Assembly: GCA_031285965.1 (NCBI GenBank)
Contig: JAITVD010000040.1
Coordinates: forward strand, 1-63,365
Length of the DNA: 63,365 bases
Origin: Azoarcus sp.
GTDB taxonomy: Bacteria > Pseudomonadota > Gammaproteobacteria > Burkholderiales > Rhodocyclaceae
Direction: 5' to 3'
The notes below the pieces were generated by a model. The model made no database searches. It was not told the DNA's origin and saw only the letters and a list, made by a program, of their open reading frames with translations. The position numbers and the translations under genes are program-made. Within the stretch, counting starts at the first letter, position 1; each line of letters starts with the position of its first letter. This document shows, in pieces, positions 55,121 to 63,365 of the stretch.

Positions 55121-56320
55121 ATGCCCGCAGCCTCTCTCCAGCAGATCACTCTCCTCGGCGCGACGGGTTCCATTGGCGCGAGTACGCTGAATGTCATTTC
55201 CCGCCATCCTGAGCGTTATTCGGTTTTTGCCTTGACCGCACATCGTGCGGCGAAGCGCCTAGCTGAACTGTGCTTGCGGTTTTCCCCGCTCTTTGCGGTG
55301 ATGGCAGACAAAAACGCGGCGCGGGAATTGCAAGCGATGCTGCATGCTGCCCGCTGCCCGACAACGGTGCTGGAAGGCGGGCGAGCTTTGTGCGAAGTGG
55401 CGCAAGCGCCCGAGGCCGATGTGGTGATGGCGGCGATTGTGGGAGCGGCAGGGCTTGAGCCGACGCTTTCAGCCGTGCGCGCGGGCAAGAAGGTGCTGCT
55501 TGCCAACAAGGAAGCCTTGGTGATGTCCGGCCAGCTTTTCATGGATGCCGCAGAAGCGTCCGGCTGCCGCCTGCTTCCAGTCGACAGCGAGCACAACGCG
55601 GTGTTTCAGTCCTTGCCGGAAAGTTTCCGGCGCAACCCGTGCGCGCATGGGGTGCGGCGCATTCTGCTGACGGCCTCGGGCGGCCCGTTCCGCAGCACGC
55701 CTCTTGAGAGGCTGGAAACGGTGACGCCGGAAGAAGCCTGTGCGCATCCGGTCTGGTCAATGGGACGCAAAATTTCGGTCGATTCCGCAACCATGATGAA
55801 CAAAGGGCTTGAAGTCATCGAAGCCCATTGGTTGTTCGGTGTGCCGCCTGCGCAGATTGAAGTACTCATCCATCCGCAGGGCATTGTTCATTCAATGGTC
55901 GATTACGCCGATGGTTCGGTTCTGGCTCAACTTGGCAATCCCGACATGCGCATCCCGATTGCCAATGCTTTGGCTTGGCCGGAGCGGGTTGATTCGGGCG
56001 CTCCCGCGCTCGATTTTTTTGGCATGGCGGACTTAAAATTCGAGAGTCCCGATTTCAGCCGTTTTCCCTGCCTCGCCTTGGCGTATCGGGCGCTGGAAGC
56101 GGGGGGGGCGATGCCCGCCGCGCTCAATGCGGCCAATGAAGAAGCGGTGGCGGCTTTTCTGGAAGGCAGGCTGGGTTTTTGCCGCATTGCCAATGTAATT
56201 TCCACCGTGCTGGAACAGGGCGGGTGGGCGGGCGCGGAAACGCTGGAAGCGGTGATGGAAGCGGATGTCCGCGCCCGGACGCTTGCCCGCGCCGAAATCC
56301 AAAAACGAGGTTGTGCATGA
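55121..56320 (+). CDS. dxr: 1-deoxy-D-xylulose-5-phosphate reductoisomerase
   Basis: Dxr makes methylerythritol phosphate in isoprenoid synthesis, the pathway feeding UppS. The 399-aa product has the NADPH site [18 protein letters not shown], the metal/substrate segment [16 protein letters not shown], and [20 protein letters not shown]. Only 1 nt separates it from cdsA, and it overlaps rseP by 4 nt. Confidence 0.98.
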   Translation: MPAASLQQITLLGATGSIGASTLNVISRHPERYSVFALTAHRAAKRLAELCLRFSPLFAVMADKNAARELQAMLHAARCPTTVLEGGRALCEVAQAPEADVVMAAIVGAAGLEPTLSAVRAGKKVLLANKEALVMSGQLFMDAAEASGCRLLPVDSEHNAVFQSLPESFRRNPCAHGVRRILLTASGGPFRSTPLERLETVTPEEACAHPVWSMGRKISVDSATMMNKGLEVIEAHWLFGVPPAQIEVLIHPQGIVHSMVDYADGSVLAQLGNPDMRIPIANALAWPERVDSGAPALDFFGMADLKFESPDFSRFPCLALAYRALEAGGAMPAALNAANEEAVAAFLEGRLGFCRIANVISTVLEQGGWAGAETLEAVMEADVRARTLARAEIQKRGCA

Positions 56321-57672
56321 GTTTCTTTTTTCATTACATCGTCCCGTTCATTGTTGCTCTTGGGATACTCATACTGGTTCACGAATTGGGGCATTACCTC
56401 GTTGCGCGTTGGTGCGGGGTCAAGGTTCTGCGTTTCTCGGTGGGCTTTGGCCGCCCCTTGCTGAGATATCAGGGAAAGGGCGAAACCGAGTGGGTGCTTG
56501 CGGCGTTCCCGCTTGGCGGCTACGTCAAGATGTTTGGCGAAAGCGAGGACGAGGGCGAAATCGAAGAGCATGAATCGTGTCGGGCGTTTAGCCGCCAGCC
56601 TGTCGGGCGTCGGTTTGCCATTGTCGCCGCCGGGCCGATTTTCAATCTGCTGCTGGCCGTTGTCTTGTATTGGGGGCTGTTCGTGGGTGGCAGCGATGAG
56701 TTGCGCCCCCTGATTGCGCCCGCCGAGGCGCAGAGCAGTTTGGCCCGCGACGCGGGCGTGGAAGAGGGCGATCTCGTCTTGAGCGTCGATGGCAATGAAG
56801 TCAGAAGTTGGCAGGATTTGCGGTGGGCATTGCTGCGCCACGCGGTCGACCGCAGCGAGGCGCTCTTGCAGGTGCGTACGCGCTCAGGCAGCGATGCCGT
56901 TCGGCGGCTGGATTTGCGGAATTTTTCGCTCGACGACATCGGCAAGGAAGACCCGGTTTTTCGCATGGGCTTGCAGCCCGCCCCCGCGCCCGCGCTCATC
57001 AAGCAGGTGGAGCCGGACAGCGCGGCGGCTAAAGCAGGCATGATGGCGGGCGATGAAATCGTCGCCATTGACGGGCAAGCGAAAAACCAGATTCACGAAG
57101 TCGTCGAAACCGTGCGCGCCACGCCGGGGCAAACGCGGATGCTGACCGTGCGGCGAGGCGGGGAAGAGCGGGTGCTTTCAGTTGTTGTGGGCGAAAAAAA
57201 GAATGTGGATGGCGCGGCAGCCGGTTTTATTGGCGTGGCTTTTGATACTTCGGCGCTGTTTGCCGAGGTGAGCTATGGGCCGCTCGACGCTCTGCCGCGA
57301 GCCGTGCGGCTGACTTGGGAAACCAGCCTGCTCACCCTGAAATCCATCGGGCAGATGATTCTCGGCAAAATCTCGCTGAAAAATATTTCCGGGCCGATCA
57401 CGATTGCCGACTTTGCGGGAAAATCGGCCCAGCACGGAACATCAGCGTTCATCCGTTTTCTGGCACTCATCAGCATCAGCCTTGGGATTTTGAATTTGCT
57501 ACCCATCCCTGTGCTAGACGGCGGACATTTACTGTATTATGCAGCGGAATTTATAAAAGGCAGTGCGCTTTCCAGCCGCGTCATGGAGCTTGGGCAGAGA
57601 ATTGGCATAGCCCTCCTCTTCATGCTGATGGCGTTTGCCATTTATAACGATATCAACCGTCTCATATCCTGA
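56317..57672 (+). CDS. rseP: Site-2 protease RseP
   Basis: RseP is the inner-membrane zinc protease that cuts anti-sigma-E in the envelope stress response. The 451-aa product has the active-site HELGH at residues ~22-26 and the second metal motif [15 protein letters not shown] near the C-terminus. Two PDZ domains lie between. It starts in the ATGA overlap with dxr. A longer frame (from 56179) lies inside dxr and is not used. Next to bamA, as usual. Confidence 0.97.
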   Translation: MSFFFHYIVPFIVALGILILVHELGHYLVARWCGVKVLRFSVGFGRPLLRYQGKGETEWVLAAFPLGGYVKMFGESEDEGEIEEHESCRAFSRQPVGRRFAIVAAGPIFNLLLAVVLYWGLFVGGSDELRPLIAPAEAQSSLARDAGVEEGDLVLSVDGNEVRSWQDLRWALLRHAVDRSEALLQVRTRSGSDAVRRLDLRNFSLDDIGKEDPVFRMGLQPAPAPALIKQVEPDSAAAKAGMMAGDEIVAIDGQAKNQIHEVVETVRATPGQTRMLTVRRGGEERVLSVVVGEKKNVDGAAAGFIGVAFDTSALFAEVSYGPLDALPRAVRLTWETSLLTLKSIGQMILGKISLKNISGPITIADFAGKSAQHGTSAFIRFLALISISLGILNLLPIPVLDGGHLLYYAAEFIKGSALSSRVMELGQRIGIALLFMLMAFAIYNDINRLIS

Positions 57673-57680
57673 ATATCCGC

Positions 57681-60026
57681 ATGATATACAAACGCCTCGT
57701 CGGGCTGATTGCAGCCCTCTTGGTTTCCATGCCGGCCTTGGCTTTCCAACCGTTCGTGGTCAAGGACATCCGGGTGGAAGGTTTGCAACGCACCGAGGCA
57801 GGGACGGTATTCAATTACTTGCCCGTCAAAGTGGGCGACATGTTCGACGAGGCGCAGGCCGCTGAGGCAATACGCGCCTTGTTTGATACTGGGTTTTTCC
57901 GGGACGTGCGCATCGAAACCGAAAACGATGTGCTGGTCGTCGTGGTCGATGAGCGCCCATCCATTGCGAGAATCGACTTCGTCGGCGTCAAGGACATCGA
58001 TGTCGAGGCGCTTAGGAAAGGGCTGAAAGATGTCGATTTGGCCGAATCCCGCACGTTCGACCGTGCGCTCCTCGACCGCGCTGAACTGGAAATCAAGCGC
58101 CAGTACCTTGCGCGCGGCAAGTTCGGCGCAACCATCACGACCACGGTGACACCGCTTGAACGCAACCGCGTTGGCATTGCCTTCAACGTTGACGAGGGCG
58201 ATGTTGCCCGCATCCGGCAGATCAAGATCGTTGGCGCAAAAGACTTCAAGGAAGGCAAGCTGCTTGATCTCTTCGAGCTTTCCACGCCGGGCTGGTTTAC
58301 TTGGTATACCAAGCGCGACCAATATTCGCGGCAGAAACTCGCCGCTGACCTCGAACGTCTGCGTTCCCACTATCTTGATCGCGGCTATCTCAATTTCAAC
58401 ATCGAGTCCACGCAGGTTTCGGTTACGCCGGACAAAAAGAGCATCTACATTACGGTCAGCCTTCTCGAAGGCGAACGCTATACCGTGACCGATGTGCGCT
58501 ATGCGGGCAACCTGATATTGCCCGAGGAAGAATATCTAAAGCTGACGACTATCCGTCCCGGCGAGACTTTTTCGCGTGAGCGCCTGACCCAGACGACCAA
58601 GGCCATCACCGACCGCTTGGGCAATGAGGGCTATGCTTTTGCCAACGTCAATGCCGCGCCCGAAATGAACGAGCAAAAGAACGAGGTTGCCTTTACCATC
58701 TATGTCGACCCGGGTCGCAAGGTGTATGTGCGCCGCATCAATGTGCAAGGCAATACCAAGACCCGTGACGACATCATCCGCCGCGAAGTTCGGCAGATGG
58801 AAAGCGCGTGGTACGACGGTGCGGCAATCAACCGCTCGCGTGACCGTATCGACAGGCTGGGCTTTTTTGAAGAAGTGACCGTTGAAACGCCGCCTGTCGC
58901 GGGCGTGACGGATCAGGCCGATGTCAATTTCACGGTCAAGGAGCAGCGCACCGGCAGCCTGATGCTCGGCGTGGGCTATTCCTCTGCGGAAAAGGCCATC
59001 CTCCAGGCGGCGATTTCTGAGCGCAATCTTCTGGGTTCCGGCAAGAACGCAGTTCTGGCGTTCGACACGTCCAAATCTTCGCGTACCTTGTCCCTGTCCC
59101 TGACCGACCCGTATTTCACGGTGGATGGCGTGAGTTTGGGCGGAGATATTTATTACCGCACCTATGACCCGGCGGAAACTTTGTCGGTGTCGCCCTACAA
59201 GATGGTTTCGGCGGGCGCGGGGCTGCGCGTGGGCTATCCGATTGCCGAGGACGACAGCATCAGCTTTGGCTTGTCTTTCGACCGCACCCAAATTACGACG
59301 TATGCCGACAGCTATCGGCTGTACAAGGAGTTTTGTAAGGATTTTGGCTGTACCGGCCCGAACGGGGAAATATCTACCACTGGCATCGGCGAAGTTGAAG
59401 TGAACAGTTTGGTGACCAGCATCGGCTGGGGGCGTGATACCCGGAATAGCTATTTCTATCCAACCAAGGGTACTTACCAGCGCATCTATGCCGAGATCGC
59501 GACGGCACCGGCGGATCTCCGCTATGGCAAGGTCACTTACCAGTTCCAGCACTGGATACCGATTGCCGAAACCCAAGCCCTGATGTTCAACGCCGAATTT
59601 GGCTGGGTCAAAGGCTATGACAAACAGCCGGTTCCGTTCTACAAGAATTTTTATGTGGGCGGCATCAGTTCCGTGCGCGGATATGAAGCAAGCTCCATCG
59701 GTCCCAGAGATAGCGAGGACAACGCCCTTGGCGGGACGCGCAAGTTCGTTGCCAATCTTGAATACTTCTTCCCGATGCCCGGCACAGGGCGGGACCGTTC
59801 GTTCCGTATTTCAAGTTTTGTCGATGCGGGCACGGTCTGGGGGGAAGACCCGCTCACAGGGGAAGAACAGCCCATCCGAGCCGAGTTTTTGCGCTACAGT
59901 GCGGGCTTGGCGCTGACATGGAACGCGCCGATCGGCCCGCTCAAGTTCAGCTTGGGCTATCCGCTGAACAAAAAAGAGGGTGACAAAACCCGCCCGTTCG
60001 ATTTTCTGCTCGGCGCGACATTCTGA
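57681..60026 (+). CDS. bamA: Outer-membrane assembly factor BamA
   Basis: BamA folds beta-barrel proteins into the outer membrane. The 781-aa product has a signal peptide (MIYKRLVGLIAALLVSMPALA), five POTRA domains (first FVVKDIRVEGLQRTEAGTVF) and a 16-strand barrel with the SSVRGYE motif of loop 6 (GGISSVRGYEASSIGP) and a C-terminal Phe. Length is normal. Eight nt separate it from rseP. Confidence 0.98.
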   Translation: MIYKRLVGLIAALLVSMPALAFQPFVVKDIRVEGLQRTEAGTVFNYLPVKVGDMFDEAQAAEAIRALFDTGFFRDVRIETENDVLVVVVDERPSIARIDFVGVKDIDVEALRKGLKDVDLAESRTFDRALLDRAELEIKRQYLARGKFGATITTTVTPLERNRVGIAFNVDEGDVARIRQIKIVGAKDFKEGKLLDLFELSTPGWFTWYTKRDQYSRQKLAADLERLRSHYLDRGYLNFNIESTQVSVTPDKKSIYITVSLLEGERYTVTDVRYAGNLILPEEEYLKLTTIRPGETFSRERLTQTTKAITDRLGNEGYAFANVNAAPEMNEQKNEVAFTIYVDPGRKVYVRRINVQGNTKTRDDIIRREVRQMESAWYDGAAINRSRDRIDRLGFFEEVTVETPPVAGVTDQADVNFTVKEQRTGSLMLGVGYSSAEKAILQAAISERNLLGSGKNAVLAFDTSKSSRTLSLSLTDPYFTVDGVSLGGDIYYRTYDPAETLSVSPYKMVSAGAGLRVGYPIAEDDSISFGLSFDRTQITTYADSYRLYKEFCKDFGCTGPNGEISTTGIGEVEVNSLVTSIGWGRDTRNSYFYPTKGTYQRIYAEIATAPADLRYGKVTYQFQHWIPIAETQALMFNAEFGWVKGYDKQPVPFYKNFYVGGISSVRGYEASSIGPRDSEDNALGGTRKFVANLEYFFPMPGTGRDRSFRISSFVDAGTVWGEDPLTGEEQPIRAEFLRYSAGLALTWNAPIGPLKFSLGYPLNKKEGDKTRPFDFLLGATF

Positions 60027-60069
60027 TGAGTGCCGTGCCGCATAAAAAACGACTTACTTGGAGAAATGT

Positions 60070-60570
60070 GTGAAAGTCCGTGCCTTTTCCGTACTCGCCC
60101 TGATTCTGATGGGGGCTTCCCAGTTGGCGCTTGCAGAAACCAAAATTGGTTTCGTCAATACCGAACGTGTGATGAGGGAATCCGCGCCCGCCGTGCGCGG
60201 ACAGCAGCGCATCGAGAAAGAGTTTTCCAAGCGCGACCAAGAGTTGCAGCGCATGGCCAAAGAGTTGGAAGCCCTCCAGAAAGAACTGGGCAACGAAAAC
60301 TCGAAAATGAGCGCCACCGAACGCCAAAAGAAAGACCGCTCCTTGGGCGAGCTTGGCAGAGAGTTCCAGCGCAAGCAACGCGAAATGCGCGAAGACCTCA
60401 ACCAGCGCCGCAACGAAGAAATGGCCGCGATTATTGAAGCGGCCAACAAAGCCATCAAGCAGATTGCGGAAGCCGAAAAGTTTGATGTCATTTTTCAGGA
60501 TGTCGTGTATGCCAATCCGCGTATCGACATCACTGACAAAGTGATCAAGGCGCTGGCTGACGCCAAATAA
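60070..60570 (+). CDS. skp: Periplasmic chaperone Skp (OmpH family)
   Basis: Skp escorts unfolded outer-membrane proteins through the periplasm to BamA. The start is a GTG at 60070, 8 nt after GGAG; the product is 166 aa with a signal peptide (MKVRAFSVLALILMGASQLALAE). The OmpH motif IGFVNTERVMRESAPA and the long charged coiled coil with Lys/Glu/Gln are clear. It follows bamA and precedes lpxD, the standard order. Confidence 0.95.
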   Translation: MKVRAFSVLALILMGASQLALAETKIGFVNTERVMRESAPAVRGQQRIEKEFSKRDQELQRMAKELEALQKELGNENSKMSATERQKKDRSLGELGREFQRKQREMREDLNQRRNEEMAAIIEAANKAIKQIAEAEKFDVIFQDVVYANPRIDITDKVIKALADAK

Positions 60571-60586
60571 GTTTGCCGTTCAAGCG

Positions 60587-61627
60587 ATGCCACGGATCGA
60601 CGCACTGGCTGCCAGACTTGGGGGCGAACTGCTTGGAGACGGCAGCGTTGAGGTACGCCGGGTTGCCCCGCCGGAGCAGGCAGGTGAGGGCGACTTGGCG
60701 TTTCTTGCCAACCCGAAATACTTGGCGCGGCTGAAAGCCAGCCAGGCAGCGGCGTTCATCGTTAAACCCGTGCATCGGGACGCGCTCGGCGATGACCGCC
60801 CGCGCATCCTGACTTCTGACCCTTATTTGTATTTCGCCCGCGCCGCGCAGTTTTTCAACCCGTTGCCGCCCGTCGTTCCCGGCATCCATCCGCTCGCTTC
60901 CGTGCGCTGCGCGATACCGGAGACGGTTGAGGTTGATGCGGGGGCCGTCGTGGAAGAGGGGGCGGAAATCGGCGAAGCGGTGCAGATTGGCGCTAATTGC
61001 TATATTGGGCGCGGGGCGCGCGTCAGCCGTGGCACGCGGCTCATGCCCAACGTCACAATCTATGCTGGTTGTATTCTTGGTGAGAATTGCATCATCCATG
61101 CGGGCGCGGTGATTGGCTCGGATGGCTTCGGTTTCGCGCGGGAAGCCGATGGGCGCTGGGTCAAGATTCCGCAAACAGGCCGGGTCGTGATTGGCAACGA
61201 CGTGGAGATCGGAGCCAATACTTCGATTGACCGTGGCGCACTGGAGGACACCGTGATTGGCGATGGCGTCAAGCTCGACAACCAGATACAGATTGCCCAT
61301 AACGTGCGGATTGGCGCACATACCGCCATAGCGGGCAGTTCCGGCATCGCGGGCAGCGCGAAGATTGGCGAGCGTTGTATGATTGGCGGGCAAGCGGGAA
61401 TTGTCGGGCATTTGAGCATCGCGGATGATGTGGTCGTTTCGGGCTGCACAATGGTTTCAAAATCCATCCGTGCGGCGGGCATCTACACTGGCAGCCTGCC
61501 GCAGCAAACGCATGGCGAATGGGTCAGAAATTTTGCCCATCTGCGCCATCTCGACGCGCTTGCAAACAGGATTCGCCTTCTCGAACAACGCTTGGAGCAG
61601 CAGGAAACAAACAAGGAAGCACTCTGA
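60587..61627 (+). CDS. lpxD: UDP-3-O-acylglucosamine N-acyltransferase LpxD
   Basis: LpxD adds the N-linked acyl chain in lipid A synthesis. The 346-aa product has the N-terminal uridine-binding domain (residues ~1-100), hexapeptide repeats with the catalytic His in [12 protein letters not shown], and a C-terminal helix ([20 protein letters not shown]). All signatures are present. It lies 16 nt after skp. Confidence 0.97.
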   Translation: MPRIDALAARLGGELLGDGSVEVRRVAPPEQAGEGDLAFLANPKYLARLKASQAAAFIVKPVHRDALGDDRPRILTSDPYLYFARAAQFFNPLPPVVPGIHPLASVRCAIPETVEVDAGAVVEEGAEIGEAVQIGANCYIGRGARVSRGTRLMPNVTIYAGCILGENCIIHAGAVIGSDGFGFAREADGRWVKIPQTGRVVIGNDVEIGANTSIDRGALEDTVIGDGVKLDNQIQIAHNVRIGAHTAIAGSSGIAGSAKIGERCMIGGQAGIVGHLSIADDVVVSGCTMVSKSIRAAGIYTGSLPQQTHGEWVRNFAHLRHLDALANRIRLLEQRLEQQETNKEAL

Positions 61628-61629
61628 TT

Positions 61630-62070
61630 ATGGTCATGGACATCAACGAAATTCGCCGCTACCTGCCGCATCGCTACCCTTTTCTGCTGGTCGATAGGGT
61701 GCTTGAGATTCAGGAGAACCGCATCCTCGCGATCAAAAACGTCACCGTGAATGAGCCGTTTTTCACCGGTCACTTTCCCCATCGTCCGGTCATGCCGGGG
61801 GTGCTTATCGTCGAGGCGCTGGCTCAAGCTGCCGCGCTGATGTCGTGCAAGGCCGAGAATGTCGTTCCCGATGAAGAAACGGTGTTTCTGTTCGCGGGTT
61901 TCGACAAGGTTCGCTTCAAACGCCAGGTCGTGCCCGGCGACCAACTGCTGTTTGATGTTTCCATGATGCAAAACAAGCGCGGCATTTATAGATACAAAGG
62001 GGTCGCCACCGTTGAGGGCGAACTGGCCGTCGAGTCCGAATTTCTGTGCGCGTTCAGACCCAAGTCATGA
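61630..62070 (+). CDS. fabZ: 3-hydroxyacyl-ACP dehydratase FabZ
   Basis: FabZ removes water from 3-hydroxyacyl-ACP in fatty-acid elongation. From the ATG at 61630 the product is 146 aa (a second ATG at 61636 is possible). The active-site His in [23 protein letters not shown] is present with the Glu. The placement between lpxD and lpxA balances use of hydroxyacyl chains for lipid A and phospholipid. It overlaps lpxA by 4 nt. Confidence 0.97.
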   Translation: MVMDINEIRRYLPHRYPFLLVDRVLEIQENRILAIKNVTVNEPFFTGHFPHRPVMPGVLIVEALAQAAALMSCKAENVVPDEETVFLFAGFDKVRFKRQVVPGDQLLFDVSMMQNKRGIYRYKGVATVEGELAVESEFLCAFRPKS

Positions 62071-62837
62071 TTCACCCAACAGCAATCATTCATTCTGGCG
62101 CGAAAATCGGTAACGGAGTTGAAATCGGGCCGTACTCGGTTGTCGGCGAGCATGTCGAGATTGGCGACAATACTAGGGTCGGGCCGAATGTCGTGCTCGA
62201 AGGCCACACCCGTATCGGGCGCGAAAACAGGATTTTTCAGTTCAGTTCGATTGGCGGGGAACCGCAGGACAAAAAATATTTGGGGGAACCCACCCGGCTT
62301 GAAATAGGCGACCGCAATACCATCCGGGAATATTGCTCTTTCAGCACAGGCACGGCTCAAGATAGCGGCGTGACCCGCATTGGAAATGATAATTGGATTA
62401 TGGCCTACGTGCATGTCGCGCATGATTGCCAAATCGGCGACAACACCATCTTTGCCAATGGCGCTTCGCTTGCCGGACATGCCCGTGTCGGCGACTGGGC
62501 CATCCTCGGCGGCTTTAGCGGCGTCCATCAGTTCGTCCGCGTTGGCGCGCACAGCTTTGTCGGCGCGTTCACCCTACTGCTTCAGGATTTGCCTCCCTAC
62601 ATCACCGTAGGCGGCAGCCCCGCCGCGCCGCATGGCATCAACAGCGAAGGCTTGCGCCGCCGGAATTTCTCGACAGAGTCGATTGCCGCGATCAAGCGGG
62701 CCTATCGCATCCTTTACCGTAATGGCCTTTCACTTGCGCAGGCGCGCGAACAGATTGCCGCGCTTGCCGCCGATTACGCCGAAGTTCAACTTTTTGCCGA
62801 TTTCATTGAGGTATCGGGACGCGGATTGGTACGCTGA
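62067..62837 (+). CDS. lpxA: UDP-N-acetylglucosamine acyltransferase LpxA
   Basis: LpxA starts lipid A synthesis by acylating UDP-GlcNAc at O-3. The 256-aa product begins [22 protein letters not shown] with hexapeptide repeats, the catalytic His in [15 protein letters not shown], and a C-terminal helical domain ([20 protein letters not shown]). Usual length. Confidence 0.97.
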   Translation: MIHPTAIIHSGAKIGNGVEIGPYSVVGEHVEIGDNTRVGPNVVLEGHTRIGRENRIFQFSSIGGEPQDKKYLGEPTRLEIGDRNTIREYCSFSTGTAQDSGVTRIGNDNWIMAYVHVAHDCQIGDNTIFANGASLAGHARVGDWAILGGFSGVHQFVRVGAHSFVGAFTLLLQDLPPYITVGGSPAAPHGINSEGLRRRNFSTESIAAIKRAYRILYRNGLSLAQAREQIAALAADYAEVQLFADFIEVSGRGLVR

Positions 62838-62838
62838 C

Positions 62839-63365
62839 ATGACACATACGATTGCCATGGTAGCCGGGGAAGCCTCCGGCGATTTGCTGGCCGCCCACTT
62901 GATTCGCGCCATTCGCGCCCGTTTGCCCAAAGCGCGTTTTTATGGCATTGGCGGGCCGAAGATGCAGGCGGAGGGTTTCGAGGCGCTCTGGCCTGCCGAA
63001 CTGCTCTCGGTCAACGGCTATACGGAAGCGATTGGCCGCTATAGCTCACTGGCCGGCATTCGCCGCAAGCTGCTCAAGGACATTCGGCGTACCCAGCCCG
63101 ACGTGTTCATCGGGGTCGATGCGCCCGATTTCAATCTCTGGCTGGAAGGCAAGGTCAAGGATGACGGCATTCCGGCCATCCATTTCGTCAGCCCCTCGAT
63201 TTGGGCTTGGCGCGGCAGGCGCATCAAGACTATCGCCCGTTCGGTGACACATATGCTGTGCCTCTTCCCGTTCGAGATGCCCATCTATGAGCGGGCGGGC
63301 ATTCCTGCCACTTATGTTGGGCATCCGCTCGCGGATGATTTGCCGGTGGAGCCAAATAAGCAAGA
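62839..63365 (+). CDS. lpxB: Lipid A disaccharide synthase LpxB (partial)
   Basis: The first 175 codons are present; the gene runs off the window edge. LpxB joins UDP-diacylglucosamine and lipid X to form the lipid A disaccharide. The opening MTHTIAMVAGEASGDLLAAH, GGPKMQAEGFEALWPAELLSVNG and VDAPDFNLWLEGKVK match the family. It starts 1 nt after the lpxA stop. Confidence 0.95.
   Translation, partial: MTHTIAMVAGEASGDLLAAHLIRAIRARLPKARFYGIGGPKMQAEGFEALWPAELLSVNGYTEAIGRYSSLAGIRRKLLKDIRRTQPDVFIGVDAPDFNLWLEGKVKDDGIPAIHFVSPSIWAWRGRRIKTIARSVTHMLCLFPFEMPIYERAGIPATYVGHPLADDLPVEPNKQ

Overview
The window looks like a chromosomal segment of a motile, Gram-negative betaproteobacterium. A Rhodocyclales-type organism is plausible, but the lineage call is inference from gene families and synteny only. 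Support comes from the fliJ-to-fliR flagellar export/switch operon, the order rpsB-tsf-pyrH-frr-uppS-cdsA-dxr-rseP-bamA-skp-lpxD-fabZ-lpxA-lpxB, a DUF1840 protein, and LapD/LapG adhesin control. Most of the DNA is GC-rich and densely coding; a few patches are clearly AT-rich.

Layout. 1-614: an AT-rich partial gene resembling an immunity protein, then a ~257-bp repeat. 615-11416 (minus): fliR, fliQ, fliP, fliO, fliN, fliM, fliL, fliK and fliJ, preceded in the same direction by a diguanylate cyclase, a CapD/WbpM-type sugar dehydratase and an SDR epimerase. 11617-23921: housekeeping and envelope genes: an EamA transporter, a VanX/L,D-transpeptidase fusion, gdhA, an HDOD protein, suhB, trmJ, cysE, aqpZ, a DUF1840 protein, hpt, a FixL/FixJ-like pair, folD and purE. 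23922-26093: an AT-rich island with two minus-strand genes (one a frameshifted HEAT-repeat gene, one unknown) and a second copy of the repeat. 26094-29291: a DUF1287 protein and PBP1A. 29292-30831: decayed DNA with a methyltransferase fragment and an ankyrin pseudogene. 30832-39191: a YiiX-like lipoprotein, pduL, ackA, glmU, glmS, a nitronate monooxygenase-like protein and a cyclase-FHA protein. 39218-50037: signalling and secretion genes: an HD-GYP regulator, a hybrid kinase, tolC, pcm, lapD, lapG and a second TolC-like protein. 50357 to the end: the rpsB-to-lpxB translation, lipid and outer-membrane cluster, cut off inside lpxB.

Functional themes. Cyclic-di-GMP is a recurring link: a GGEEF cyclase sits upstream of the flagellar operon, an HD-GYP response regulator is coupled to a hybrid kinase, and LapD/LapG lie beside an outer-membrane exporter. 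Together they suggest control of the switch between swimming and attachment. Peptidoglycan and envelope supply is the second theme: PBP1A, the VanX-LDT fusion, glmU/glmS, UppS, CdsA, BamA and the Lpx enzymes.

The most unusual signal is in the AT-rich patches. Three unrelated minus-strand genes each carry the same bipartite leader motif (AAGTTATG, 11 nt, CTAAA) 63-81 nt before the start codon. Two of these leaders lie at the end of a ~260-bp repeat containing a long hairpin. This looks like a cassette arrangement for immunity-like or other accessory genes. No tRNA, rRNA, CRISPR array or intact insertion sequence was seen.
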